This document shows, one piece after another, positions 23,422 to 31,755 of a stretch of 64,000 nucleotides of DNA. Each line of letters begins with the position of its first letter. Position 1 is the stretch's first letter. Under the pieces are notes generated by a model, which was not told the DNA's origin, searched no databases, and saw only the letters and a list, made by a program, of their open reading frames with translations. Origin of the DNA: Streptomyces indicus (GTDB lineage: Bacteria; Actinomycetota; Actinomycetes; Streptomycetales; Streptomycetaceae); NCBI RefSeq assembly GCF_900100315.1, contig NZ_FNFF01000018.1, positions 97,175 to 161,174 of the forward strand, given 5' to 3'. A program made the position numbers and the translations under genes.

Positions 23422-24421
23422 CCGCAGCAAGGCCGCGGGGGCCGACCCCGCGGACGGCGGCTCGGAGGACCTGGTCCGATACCTTCAGGACCAGGCCACG
23501 GAATTCCTGCGCGCGCTGCGCCAGCACCGCGAGAGCGGCGCACCGGAGGCCTCGTCCTCGGCGATGGCGCTGCGCCGCGCGGCCCGCCGCATCAGCGGCA
23601 CCCTGCACACCTTCCGGCCGCTGCTCGACGCGAGCTGGTCGGACGAGCTGCGCACCGAACTCGCCTGGCTCTCGGGCACGTTGGCGCGCGAGCACGCGTA
23701 CGCGGAACGTCTCGAGCGGCTGCTGACCGCGCTCCAGCGCCTCGCCGGCAGCACCGCCCCGATCCCGGCGCAGGCCGCCACGGCCGGCACCGGCCAGCTC
23801 ACCGTGGGCGCCGCCAAGGCGGGCGCGCTGCTCGACCGGCAGCTCACCCTGGCCCGCACCCGCGCCCACTCCACCGCGCTCCAGGCCCTCGGCTCCTCCC
23901 GCTTCCACGCGGTCGCGGACGGGGTCGCGGTGCTCGCCAGCGACGTACCGCTGCGCAAGGACGCGGCGGCGCACCGGCTCGCGCCGTTCGCCGCGGACGT
24001 GGAGGCGCGCCTCTGCGACGCCGTGCAGACCCTCCCGCTGGTGCGGGCCGGCCATCCGTACAACGCGGAAGCGCTGGTGCACGGCCTCGCCTCCGACGGC
24101 GCGCCCGAGACCCAGGACACCCCCTGGCACCAGGTCCGGCTGCTCCTGCGCCTGCACCGCTACGCCCAGGAGGCGCTGGGCGTACGGGACTTCGCGCCCC
24201 ACCTCGTCACCGCGAGCCGCGCCCTCGACCGGCACCGCGACGCGGCCGAGGCGGCGGCGGCCGCGTCCGCCGCCGCCCGCACCCCCCGAATCGCCCCGGC
24301 CACGGCTTACGCGCTCGGCGTCCTGCACGCCGACCAGCGGCACGAGGTCGAGGCGGCACGTTTCGCCTTCAAGGGGGCGTGGCAGCGGGTGGAGAGCGGG
24401 GCGGCGGTGAGCACGCCGTGA
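23402..24421 (+). CDS. CHAD-domain protein (polyphosphate-binding)
   Basis: A 339-residue helical protein of the CHAD family. Conserved His and basic residues are scattered through it (LRQHRESGAPEASSSAMALRRAARRI, HTFRPLLDASW, WHQVRLLLRLHRYAQEALG). CHAD domains bind inorganic polyphosphate. The GTG at 23402 lies inside the last codons of ppk (20-base overlap) with GGAGG just ahead, so the two are translationally coupled. A partner role in polyphosphate handling or granule association is a well-supported inference. Ala-rich stretches near residues 285-300 are low complexity. Confidence 0.9.
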   Translation: MAQRNPDRSKAAGADPADGGSEDLVRYLQDQATEFLRALRQHRESGAPEASSSAMALRRAARRISGTLHTFRPLLDASWSDELRTELAWLSGTLAREHAYAERLERLLTALQRLAGSTAPIPAQAATAGTGQLTVGAAKAGALLDRQLTLARTRAHSTALQALGSSRFHAVADGVAVLASDVPLRKDAAAHRLAPFAADVEARLCDAVQTLPLVRAGHPYNAEALVHGLASDGAPETQDTPWHQVRLLLRLHRYAQEALGVRDFAPHLVTASRALDRHRDAAEAAAAASAAARTPRIAPATAYALGVLHADQRHEVEAARFAFKGAWQRVESGAAVSTP

Positions 24422-24500
24422 GGCGGCGGGCGGATGGCGGGGTGTACGGGGTGAGCGGCGCGCACGGGGCGGGCACCCCTTCGGGCCCGGTGAGCGCGCC

Positions 24501-24920
24501 GTGAGCGCCCCCTCCGAGCTGGTGCGCGCCGCGGGCTGCGTCCTGTGGCGCCGCTCCCCGGTGGACGACTCCCTGGAGATCTGCCTGGTGCACCGGCCCA
24601 AGTACGACGACTGGTCGCACCCGAAGGGCAAGCTCAAGCGGGGCGAGGACGCCCTGGCCGGCGCGCTGCGCGAGGTCGAGGAGGAGACCGGCCACACCTG
24701 CGAGCCCGGCCCGCGCCTGCCGTCGGTCAGCTACTTCACGGGCGGCCGCCCCAAGGTCGTCCACTACTGGGCCGCCCGCTGCACCGGCGGCCGCTTCCAG
24801 CCCAACCGCGAGGTAGACCGCCTGCTCTGGCTCTCCCCCGCGGCGGCACGCTCCCGGGTGACCCAGCCCCGGGACCGGACGCTCATCGACGAGCTCCTGG
24901 CGCATTTCAGCCGCGCCTGA
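24501..24920 (+). CDS. Nudix hydrolase (MutT/DIPP-like)
   Basis: A 139-residue Nudix enzyme with a complete Nudix box: GKLKRGEDALAGALREVEEETGH at about residues 38-60. The start of the fold (AAGCVLWRRSP) and PKYDDWSHPKGK match actinobacterial MutT1 and diphosphoinositol polyphosphate hydrolase-like proteins. The C-terminal histidine-phosphatase domain of mycobacterial MutT1 is absent. GTG start 79 bases after the CHAD gene. Likely substrates are 8-oxo-nucleotides or diadenosine polyphosphates; the latter or polyphosphate would suit the neighbours. Confidence 0.9.
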   Translation: MSAPSELVRAAGCVLWRRSPVDDSLEICLVHRPKYDDWSHPKGKLKRGEDALAGALREVEEETGHTCEPGPRLPSVSYFTGGRPKVVHYWAARCTGGRFQPNREVDRLLWLSPAAARSRVTQPRDRTLIDELLAHFSRA

Positions 24921-25230
24921 GTCCGCCCCCGTACCCGTACCGGCGTGACCCGTCCCACTCCGCCGCACGGATTGGGCGTAATCGGACCGTGACCTAACCA
25001 CACGGACCGCGTAGGTTCACCTGCCGTTCACTCTCGGCCATCGGCGGCTTCACCTGTCCTGCCTAATTTCGGCTGTACGCGGTGCGTGTCGCTGACAAAA
25101 AGCGGCCGGCACCCCGCCGCGATACGCACGAGATACCTACGGGCCCTCCAGCGGGCCACACAGATTTCCTATGTCACACGACATCGCACGCCGCTCCGAC
25201 GACGGCGGCTCCTGGAAGGAACTCCCGAAA
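24921..25230 (+). other. Intergenic region carrying the pstS promoter
   Basis: No gene. It holds the PHO box (25015-25058), an AT-rich TAATTT at 25064-25069 that may be a -10, and then about 160 bases of leader before the pstS start at 25231. Confidence 0.7.
25015..25058 (+). promoter_or_regulatory. PHO box, four 11-bp direct repeat units
   Basis: Units: GTTCACCTGCC (25015-25025), GTTCACTCTCG (25026-25036), a degenerate unit (25037-25047), then CTTCACCTGTC (25048-25058). This is the Streptomyces PhoP binding consensus (GTTCACC in 11-bp register) at the place expected for pstS. It predicts induction of pstSCAB under phosphate limitation by PhoR-PhoP, whose genes are not in this window. Confidence 0.92.
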
Positions 25231-26361
25231 GTGAAGCTTCAGCGCATGAACCGGCGGGCCCTCACCCTCGGTGCTCTCGCCGTCTCCGGCGCCCTGGCCC
25301 TCACGGCGTGCGGCTCGGACGACACGAGCGGCGGCTCCGGCGGTACCAACACCGCGGCCGCCCCCGACACGTCCAACATCAAGTGCGACGATGCCAAGGG
25401 CCAGCTGCTCGCCAACGGCTCCTCCGCGCAGGCCAACGCGATCCAGACCTGGATCAAGGCCTACACGGCGGCCTGCAAGGGCGTGCAGATCAACTACAAG
25501 GCCGAGGGTTCGGGCGCGGGCGTCACCGCCTTCCTCCAGGGCCAGACCGCGTTCGCCGGCTCGGACTCCGCGCTCAAGCCCGACGAGCTGACCGAGTCCG
25601 CGAAGGTCTGCAAGGACTCGCAGGCCATCGACCTGCCCATGGTCGGCGGCCCGATCGCGGTCGGTTACAACGTTCCGGGTGTCGACAAGCTGGTCCTGGA
25701 CGCCAAGACCCTGGCCGAGATCTTCAACAACAAGATCACCACCTGGAACGACCCGAAGATCGAGAAGCTGAACCCCGACGCCAAGCTTCCCGACACCAAG
25801 ATCCAGGCCTTCCACCGCTCGGACGAGTCCGGCACCACGGACAACCTGACCAAGTATCTGAAGGCCGCCGCGCCCGACGCCTGGCCGTACGAGCCGGGCA
25901 AGGCCTGGGAGCCGAAGGGCGGCCAGTCCGCGCAGGGCTCCTCCGGTGTCGCCCAGCAGGTGAAGCAGACCTCCGGCTCGATCTCCTACATGGAGCTCAG
26001 CTACGCCAAGGACGGCATCAAGACCGTCGCGATCGACACCGGCGCCTCCGCCCCGGTCGAGGCCAACGTCGACAACGCCACCAAGGCGATCGCCGACGCC
26101 AAGGTCGTCGGCAAGGGCAAGGACCTCGCGCTCGAGCTCAACTACGCCACCAAGGCCGAGGGCGCCTACCCGATCACCCTGGTGACGTACGAGATCGTCT
26201 GCGAGAAGGGCAACAAGGCCGAGACCCTGCCGGCCGTGAAGTCCTTCCTGGGCTACGCCGCCTCCGAGGAGGGCCAGGCCACGCTGAAGGACCAGGGCTA
26301 CGCCCCGATCCCGGCCGAGATCAACGCCAAGGTTCGCGAGACCATCGCCGCCCTGAGCTAA
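25231..26361 (+). CDS. pstS: Phosphate-binding lipoprotein PstS
   Basis: A 376-residue lipoprotein: signal peptide 1-26 with lipobox LTAC and acylated Cys27, then a Gly/Ser/Thr linker. The mature domain has the phosphate-binding loops ANGSSAQANAIQ, EGSGAGVTAFLQGQTAFAGSD and HRSDESGTTDNLTKYL. It captures phosphate outside the membrane for PstCAB. GTG at 25231 is chosen with GGAAGGA upstream. Expression should follow the PHO box. A hairpin follows the stop (26378-26404). Confidence 0.97.
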   Translation: MKLQRMNRRALTLGALAVSGALALTACGSDDTSGGSGGTNTAAAPDTSNIKCDDAKGQLLANGSSAQANAIQTWIKAYTAACKGVQINYKAEGSGAGVTAFLQGQTAFAGSDSALKPDELTESAKVCKDSQAIDLPMVGGPIAVGYNVPGVDKLVLDAKTLAEIFNNKITTWNDPKIEKLNPDAKLPDTKIQAFHRSDESGTTDNLTKYLKAAAPDAWPYEPGKAWEPKGGQSAQGSSGVAQQVKQTSGSISYMELSYAKDGIKTVAIDTGASAPVEANVDNATKAIADAKVVGKGKDLALELNYATKAEGAYPITLVTYEIVCEKGNKAETLPAVKSFLGYAASEEGQATLKDQGYAPIPAEINAKVRETIAALS

Positions 26362-26377
26362 TGGAACCGAGTGCGGC

Positions 26378-26404
26378 CGGGCGGTCGCAGTACGTGACCG
26401 CCCG
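26378..26404 (+). terminator. Hairpin between pstS and pstC, probable attenuator or mRNA stabiliser
   Basis: A perfect 9-bp stem (CGGGCGGTC 26378-26386 with 26396-26404) begins 16 bases past the pstS stop. Such a structure would protect pstS mRNA and reduce read-through, giving more PstS than PstCAB. Confidence 0.5.
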
Positions 26405-26508
26405 CCGCACCGTCCGGTGCACCGCCGCCAGGAGCAGCAGCACACGCTGACGCTCCAGGAGCCGCCGCCCGCAGACCGCACGGCACGCTCCGCAGACCGG
26501 AGACTCCC

Positions 26509-27519
26509 ATGGACATATCACCTTCCACGACAGCACCTCCCCCACCGCAGGACGCGCAGCCGAAGCCGATCTCGCACAAGGCCGCCGCCCGCGGCGCCAC
26601 CCGCCCGGGTGACCGGGTCTTCCTCGGCCTCTCCCGCGGGTCCGGCATCCTGCTCCTGCTGATCATGGCCGCCATCGCGGCCTTCCTGACCTACCGCGCG
26701 TCGATCGTCCTGTCGAAGAACGAGGGCAACTTCCTCACCACCTTCGAGTGGGACGCCAACGCCATCCCGCCGTACTTCGGTATCGCGGTCCTCGCCTTCG
26801 GCACGATCGTCTCGTCGATCATCGCGATGGTCATCGCCGTCCCGATCGCCGTCGGCATCGCGCTCTTCATCACGCACTACGCGCCGCGCAAGCTGAGCGG
26901 TCCCATCGCCTACGTGGTCGACCTGCTCGCCGCGGTGCCCTCCATCGTCTACGGCCTGTGGGGCGCCCTGTTCCTGGTGCCGCACCTGACCGGCCTGTTC
27001 AGCTGGCTCGACCAGTTCTTCGGCTGGACCGGGGTCTTCGAGTGGCAGGGCGGCGCCCCGCGCTCGCTGCTCACCGTGGGCATCCTGCTCGCGATCATGA
27101 TCCTGCCGATCATCACCAACGTCAGCCGTGAGGTCTTCCGGCAGGCGCCCCAGATGCACCAGGAAGCGGCGCTCGCGCTCGGCGCGACCCGCTGGGAGGT
27201 CATCCGCATGTCGGTGCTGCCCTTCGGCCGCTCCGGCATCATCTCCGCCTCGATGCTCGGCCTCGGCCGCGCGCTCGGCGAGACGATGGCCGTCGCCACG
27301 GTGCTCTCCCCGAGCTTCCTCATCAACGCCAGCATCCTCGACCCGGGCGGCGGCACCTTCGCCCAGAACATCGCCAGCAAGTTCTCCGAGGCGACCGAGC
27401 AGGGCCGTGACGCCCTGATCGCCTCCGGCCTGGTGCTGTTCGTCATCACGCTGCTGGTCAACGGCGCGGCCCGCGCGATCATCGCCCGCCGCAAGGAGTA
27501 CTCGGGGGCCAACGCATGA
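26509..27519 (+). CDS. pstC: Phosphate ABC transporter permease PstC
   Basis: A 336-residue permease with six core helices after a 45-residue N-terminal extension. The EAA-type coupling loop is QAPQMHQEAALALGATRWEVI. The characteristic PSIVYGLWGALFLVP is at about residue 145, and an external loop of about 40 residues follows. The stop overlaps the pstA start by ATGA (27516-27519). It forms the membrane channel with PstA. Confidence 0.96.
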   Translation: MDISPSTTAPPPPQDAQPKPISHKAAARGATRPGDRVFLGLSRGSGILLLLIMAAIAAFLTYRASIVLSKNEGNFLTTFEWDANAIPPYFGIAVLAFGTIVSSIIAMVIAVPIAVGIALFITHYAPRKLSGPIAYVVDLLAAVPSIVYGLWGALFLVPHLTGLFSWLDQFFGWTGVFEWQGGAPRSLLTVGILLAIMILPIITNVSREVFRQAPQMHQEAALALGATRWEVIRMSVLPFGRSGIISASMLGLGRALGETMAVATVLSPSFLINASILDPGGGTFAQNIASKFSEATEQGRDALIASGLVLFVITLLVNGAARAIIARRKEYSGANA

Positions 27520-28589
27520 GCCACGCACTGAACACCCAGACCCCGCCGCCCGCGCCCTCCACGCTGCGCGGAGCGCGCCTGCCGAAGTGGGCCCCGTACG
27601 TCATCGCGGCCGGCTCCGTGGCCGCCGGGTGCGGCATCGGTCTCGCGGGCGGCCTCGACAGCCGGATCCAGTGGGGCCTGATCGCCTCGATCCTGTTCCT
27701 CCTGGTCACCTACCTCCTGGCCGCCAAGGTCGAGGGCGGTCGCCAGGCCAAGGACCGGATGGCCACCAGCGTCGTCTGGGTCGCGTTCCTGCTCGCGGTG
27801 ATCCCGCTGGTCTCCCTGATCTGGGAGACGGTGGCCCGCGGCATCAAGGTCCTCGACGGCTACTTCCTGACCCACTCGATGGGCGTCCTCGCGGACACCG
27901 ACGTCGGCGGCGGCATCTACCACGCCCTCATCGGCACCCTGGAGCAGGTCGGCCTCGCCACCCTCATGGCCGTCCCGGTCGGTCTCCTCACGGCGATCTA
28001 CCTGGTCGAGTACGGCCGCGGAAAGCTGGCCAAGGCCGTCACGTTCTTCGTCGACGTCATGACCGGCATCCCGTCGATCGTCGCGGGCCTGTTCATCCTC
28101 AGCTTCTGGATCCTGATCCTCGGCCAGGGCTACTCCGGCTTCGCCGGCGCCATGGCCCTCGCGATCCTGATGATGCCGGTGGTCGTCCGCTCCACCGAGG
28201 AGATGCTCAAGCTCGTCCCGAACGAGCTGCGCGAGGCCTCCCTCGCCCTGGGCGTCCCGAAGTGGCGCACGATCCTGAAGGTCGTGCTCCCCACCTCGCT
28301 CGGCGGCATCACGACCGGTGTCATGCTGGCAGTGGCGCGTATCGCCGGTGAGACGGCGCCCGTGCTGCTCCTGGTCTGGGGCAACCCGCTGATCAACACC
28401 AACCCGTTCGACGGCCCGCAGGCCTCGCTGCCGCTGTACATCTACCAGCAGTACGCGAACAGCGCCGGCTCTCCCGCGGCGTACGACCGGGCGTGGGCGG
28501 CGGCCCTCACCCTGATCATCCTGATCATGCTCCTCAACCTGGTGGCCCGCGGCATCGCCCGCTGGAAGGCCCCCAAGACGGGCCGCTGA
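27516..28589 (+). CDS. pstA: Phosphate ABC transporter permease PstA
   Basis: A 357-residue permease with typical PstA features: MTGIPSIVAGLFILSFWI, GFAGAMALAILMMPVVVRSTEEML and the coupling loop LREASLALGVPKWRTILKVVLP. It has two extra hydrophobic segments at the N terminus (about residues 26-70). It is coupled to pstC by a four-base overlap and followed 73 bases later by pstB. Confidence 0.96.
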   Translation: MSHALNTQTPPPAPSTLRGARLPKWAPYVIAAGSVAAGCGIGLAGGLDSRIQWGLIASILFLLVTYLLAAKVEGGRQAKDRMATSVVWVAFLLAVIPLVSLIWETVARGIKVLDGYFLTHSMGVLADTDVGGGIYHALIGTLEQVGLATLMAVPVGLLTAIYLVEYGRGKLAKAVTFFVDVMTGIPSIVAGLFILSFWILILGQGYSGFAGAMALAILMMPVVVRSTEEMLKLVPNELREASLALGVPKWRTILKVVLPTSLGGITTGVMLAVARIAGETAPVLLLVWGNPLINTNPFDGPQASLPLYIYQQYANSAGSPAAYDRAWAAALTLIILIMLLNLVARGIARWKAPKTGR

Positions 28590-28662
28590 CGCGGCCATGA
28601 GGCTCCGGCGACGGAGCCGCTCAGCGACCCTCTCCCCGCACTTCCCGAAAGCAGTGATCCCC

Positions 28663-29439
28663 ATGGCCAAGCGAATCGACGTAGGCGGCCTGACCGCGTA
28701 CTACGGCTCCCACAAGGCGATCGAAGACATCTCGATGACGGTCGAGCCCCGCTCGGTGACGGCCTTCATCGGCCCCTCCGGCTGCGGCAAGTCGACCTTC
28801 CTGCGCACCCTCAACCGCATGCACGAGGTCACCCCCGGCGGCCGCGTGGAGGGCAAGGTCCTCCTGGACGGCGAGGACCTGTACGCCTCCGCGGTGGACC
28901 CGGTGAACGTGCGCCGCACGATCGGCATGGTCTTCCAGCGCCCCAACCCCTTCCCGACGATGTCGATCTTCGACAACGTGGCGGCGGGCCTGAAGCTCAA
29001 CGGCAACTACAAGAAGTCCGAGCTCGCGGACGTGGTGGAGAAGTCCCTGCGCGGCGCGAACCTCTGGAACGAGGTCAAGGACCGCCTCAACAAGCCCGGC
29101 TCGGGCCTGTCCGGCGGTCAGCAGCAGCGCCTCTGCATCGCGCGGGCCATCGCCGTCGAGCCCCAGGTCCTCCTCATGGACGAGCCCTGCTCGGCCCTGG
29201 ACCCCATCTCCACCCTGGCGATCGAGGACCTGATCGGCGAGCTGAAGGAGCGCTTCACGATCGTCATCGTGACGCACAACATGCAGCAGGCCGCCCGTGT
29301 CTCCGACCGCACGGCCTTCTTCAACCTGGCCGCCGTCGGCCAGCCCGGCCGCCTCATCGAGATCGACGACACGGAGCGCATCTTCTCCAACCCGTCGGTC
29401 CAGGCGACCGAGGACTACATCTCGGGCCGCTTCGGCTAG
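28663..29439 (+). CDS. pstB: Phosphate ABC transporter ATPase PstB
   Basis: A 258-residue ATPase: Walker A GPSGCGKST, Q-loop VFQRPNPFPTMSIFDNV, signature LSGGQQQRLCIARAIA, Walker B VLLMDEPCSALDP, switch His in VTHNMQQAARVSD. Length and the ending TEDYISGRFG match PstB. The ATG at 28663 has only a weak ribosome site. It is the last gene of the pst operon, ended by the terminator at 29491. Confidence 0.97.
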   Translation: MAKRIDVGGLTAYYGSHKAIEDISMTVEPRSVTAFIGPSGCGKSTFLRTLNRMHEVTPGGRVEGKVLLDGEDLYASAVDPVNVRRTIGMVFQRPNPFPTMSIFDNVAAGLKLNGNYKKSELADVVEKSLRGANLWNEVKDRLNKPGSGLSGGQQQRLCIARAIAVEPQVLLMDEPCSALDPISTLAIEDLIGELKERFTIVIVTHNMQQAARVSDRTAFFNLAAVGQPGRLIEIDDTERIFSNPSVQATEDYISGRFG

Positions 29440-29490
29440 GCCCCCCGGTTCCGCCGAGCGGTGCTGCATGGCGGTGCCACCGCCCGGCCC

Positions 29491-29522
29491 GGGCCCGCCC
29501 CCTCTTGGGGGCGGGCCCTTTT
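29491..29522 (+). terminator. Intrinsic terminator of pstSCAB
   Basis: A perfect 12-bp stem GGGCCCGCCCCC (29491-29502) with its complement (29507-29518), a TCTT loop and a following TTTT. It is among the best canonical terminators in the window. Confidence 0.9.
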
Positions 29523-29619
29523 GGGTGTTCGGGGGTGCCCGGCCTGGGGTGCTGCGCGCCGGTGGGGGCGCGCCTGGGCGCCTGCGGCGCGCAAATTCCC
29601 CTACCCGCCCCTTCCCGAA

Positions 29620-29700
29620 ACCGGGGCTCCGCCCCGGACCCCGCATCCGGCCTGCGGCCGGATCTCCTCAAGCGCCGGAGGGGCTGAAAGTGGGGGTCCG
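29620..29700. repeat. Dispersed GC-rich palindromic repeat
   Basis: The block includes GGGGCTCCGCCCCGGACCCC, CCGGCCTGCGGCCGG, and AAGCGCCGGAGGGGCTGAAA, followed by GGTCCGGGGCGGA, the complement of its opening. I recall near-identical blocks scattered through many Streptomyces genomes. A copy count in the whole genome would confirm it. Confidence 0.6.
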
Positions 29701-29723
29701 GGGCGGAACCCTCGCCAACAGAA

Positions 29724-29757
29724 GCGGGGCCCGCCCTCAGAAGAAAGCAGGCCCCGC
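29724..29757 (-). terminator. Terminator of the Pit operon
   Basis: GCGGGGCC (29724-29731) pairs with 29750-29757 across an 18-base loop. On the minus strand it is followed by a T-rich stretch. It lies 23 bases after the Pit stop. Confidence 0.5.
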
Positions 29758-29779
29758 CACGTTTCAGCGCATACGCGTC

Positions 29780-30778
29780 CTACAGGAACGCGAGGTTCAC
29801 CAACCAGAAGCTGAACGCAGCCACCAACGCCGCCGCCGGCATCGTGATGAACCACCCCAGGATGATGTTCTTCGCGACACCCCACCGCACCGCGTTCACC
29901 CGCTTCGTGGCCCCCACACCCATGATCGCCGAGGTGATCACATGCGTCGTGGAGATCGGCGCGTGGAAGATGAACGCGGTGGTGAACATGATCCCCGCGC
30001 CCGTGGTCTCCGCCGCGAACCCCTGCGGCGGATCCAGCTCGATGATCTTGCGGCCGAGCGTCCGCATGATCCGCCAGCCACCCGCGTACGTACCGAGCGA
30101 CAGCATCACCGCACAGGCCACCTTGACCCACACGGGGATCGGGTCGCCGGGCTTCTCGACATCGGCGATGACCAGCGCCATCACCACGATGCCCATGGTC
30201 TTCTGCGCGTCCTGGAGGCCGTGGCCGAGGGCCATGCCCGCCGCGGACACCGTCTGGGCGATACGGAAGCCGCGCTTGGCCTTGTGCGGGTTCGCACGGC
30301 GGAACATCCACATGATCGCGACCATCACCAGGTAACCGGCCACGAGGCCGACGACCGGCGACAGGAACATCGGGATCACGATCTTCTCGACGATCCCGGA
30401 CCAGATGACCCCGATCCCGCCGGCGAGCGCCGCTCCCACCAGGCCGCCGAACAGGGCGTGCGAGGAGGACGAGGGCAGGCCGAAGTACCAGGTGATGAGG
30501 TTCCAGACGATCGCGCCGACCAGGCCGGCGAAGAGGATCCACATCCCCTTGGAGCCGTGCGGCGTCTCGATGATGCCCTCGGAGACCGTCTTCGCGATGC
30601 CGCTGCCGAGGAAGGCACCGGCCAGGTTCATCACCGCGGCCATCGCGAGCGCCGCGCGGGGCGTCAGCGCACGCGTGGAGACCGATGTGGCGATGGCGTT
30701 CGCGGAGTCGTGGAAGCCGTTCGTATACGTGAAGAAGAGGGCGACACCGATGGTGACGACCAGAGCGAAGGTGTCCAC
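29780..30778 (-). CDS. Low-affinity inorganic phosphate transporter (Pit family)
   Basis: A 332-residue protein with about ten membrane helices. It has both PiT signatures: TYTNGFHDSANAIATSV near the N terminus, and the repeat near the C terminus in which the Asn-Gly-x-x-Asp core is diverged (AETTGAGIMFTTAFIFHAPISTT). It imports metal-phosphate with protons when phosphate is plentiful. GTG start; it follows the PhoU-like gene by six bases in the same minus-strand operon, an arrangement usual for Pit transporters. It faces away from pstSCAB. Confidence 0.94.
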   Translation of the reverse strand: MDTFALVVTIGVALFFTYTNGFHDSANAIATSVSTRALTPRAALAMAAVMNLAGAFLGSGIAKTVSEGIIETPHGSKGMWILFAGLVGAIVWNLITWYFGLPSSSSHALFGGLVGAALAGGIGVIWSGIVEKIVIPMFLSPVVGLVAGYLVMVAIMWMFRRANPHKAKRGFRIAQTVSAAGMALGHGLQDAQKTMGIVVMALVIADVEKPGDPIPVWVKVACAVMLSLGTYAGGWRIMRTLGRKIIELDPPQGFAAETTGAGIMFTTAFIFHAPISTTHVITSAIMGVGATKRVNAVRWGVAKNIILGWFITMPAAALVAAFSFWLVNLAFL

Positions 30779-30784
30779 GAAGCC

Positions 30785-31405
30785 TCAGGACTCCTTGACC
30801 GCGATGGTCTCCACGGTGTTGGCGACGTGCTCGAACGCGTCCGCCGCCTCCTCGAGCACATCGACGATCTGCTTCAGCTTCAGCACCTCGATGGCGTCGT
30901 ACTTGCCGTTGAAGAGCTGGGCCAGGAGCTTGCGGTGAATCTGGTCGGCCTGGTTCTCCAGACGGTTGACCTCGATCCAGTACTCCGTGAGGTTGTCCAT
31001 GGTCCGCAGGTGCGGCATGGCCTCGGCGGTCAGCTCGGCGGCGCGCGAGAGCACCTCGATCTGCTGCTCCACGCCCTTGGGCAGCTCTTCGACGTTGTAG
31101 AGGACGACGAGGTCGACGGCCTCTTCCATGAAGTCCATGATGTCGTCGAGGCTCGACGCGAGGTTGTAGATGTCCTCGCGGTCGAAGGGCGTGATGAACG
31201 AGGAGTTCAGCTGGTGGAAGATCGCATGCGTGGCGTCGTCTCCCGCGTGCTCCGCGGCCCGCATACGCTCTGCGATCTCGGCCCGGGCGGAGGAATCCGC
31301 CCCGAGCAGTTCCATGAGGAGCTTCGAGCCCGTCACGATGTTGTCCGCGGAAGCCGCGAACATGTCGTAGAAGCTCGTCTCCCTGGGGGTCAGACGAAAA
31401 CGCAC
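30785..31405 (-). CDS. DUF47/PhoU-like Pit accessory protein
   Basis: A 206-residue all-helical protein of the DUF47 (PhoU-like) family: FYDMFAASADNIVTGSKLLMELL, then EHAGDDATHAIFHQLNSSFITPFDREDIYNLASSLDDI with the conserved acidic metal-site residues. DUF47 genes usually precede pit and modulate its activity. GTG start at 31405 with GAGGA upstream. It is first gene of the two-gene minus-strand unit with the Pit transporter. Confidence 0.92.
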   Translation of the reverse strand: MRFRLTPRETSFYDMFAASADNIVTGSKLLMELLGADSSARAEIAERMRAAEHAGDDATHAIFHQLNSSFITPFDREDIYNLASSLDDIMDFMEEAVDLVVLYNVEELPKGVEQQIEVLSRAAELTAEAMPHLRTMDNLTEYWIEVNRLENQADQIHRKLLAQLFNGKYDAIEVLKLKQIVDVLEEAADAFEHVANTVETIAVKES

Positions 31406-31755
31406 GTGGGGTCCTCGGGGTGCTTCGGATTCGGTGAGGCTGATGCTAGGCGCATCAACCGGCCACGGCTAACCGGCCGCTCCCCAGTGTCGCCCATCGG
31501 GCACAGTGATCAGCACGGGCCCTCCCGTGACGGGGGCCTCACCGGGCGATGGCGCCCAGGCGGCGGGCGTGCGGCCGCCCGGTGACGGGGAGAAACACCC
31601 CGGGCAGGTCGGCCCGGGGGCCGGCGAGCGGGCGGCACGGCCCGATGGGCCGGTCGGCACAGCGCGAGAGCTGTGGCCGAAATGAGCGTGTCGAGTACCA
31701 TATACCCACCAGGGGTATACCGGCAGGGTCCGGTGTACGCGATGAGGAGGACGGG
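31406..31755. other. Divergent intergenic region between the Pit operon and csoR
   Basis: No gene. It holds a short palindrome TGATGC-TAGGC-GCATCA at 31441-31457, which on the minus strand includes a TAGCAT -10 candidate for the DUF47-Pit operon. It also holds the CsoR operator (31701-31719). The middle 200 bases are GC-rich with several weak hairpins and no clear gene. Confidence 0.55.
31701..31719 (+). promoter_or_regulatory. CsoR operator
   Basis: TATACCCACCAGGGGTATA is a dyad (TATACCC, five bases, GGGTATA) of the G-rich type bound by copper-sensing CsoR. It sits 37 bases before the csoR start, probably over the promoter, so csoR is likely autoregulated and derepressed by copper(I). Confidence 0.85.

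Larger units (their letters stand above)
29440..29779. other. Intergenic region between pstB and the Pit gene
   Basis: No gene. It holds two terminators facing opposite transcripts (29491-29522 plus strand, 29724-29757 minus strand) and, between them, an imperfect palindromic GC block (about 29620-29700). That block resembles short dispersed repeats common in Streptomyces intergenic DNA. Confidence 0.6.
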
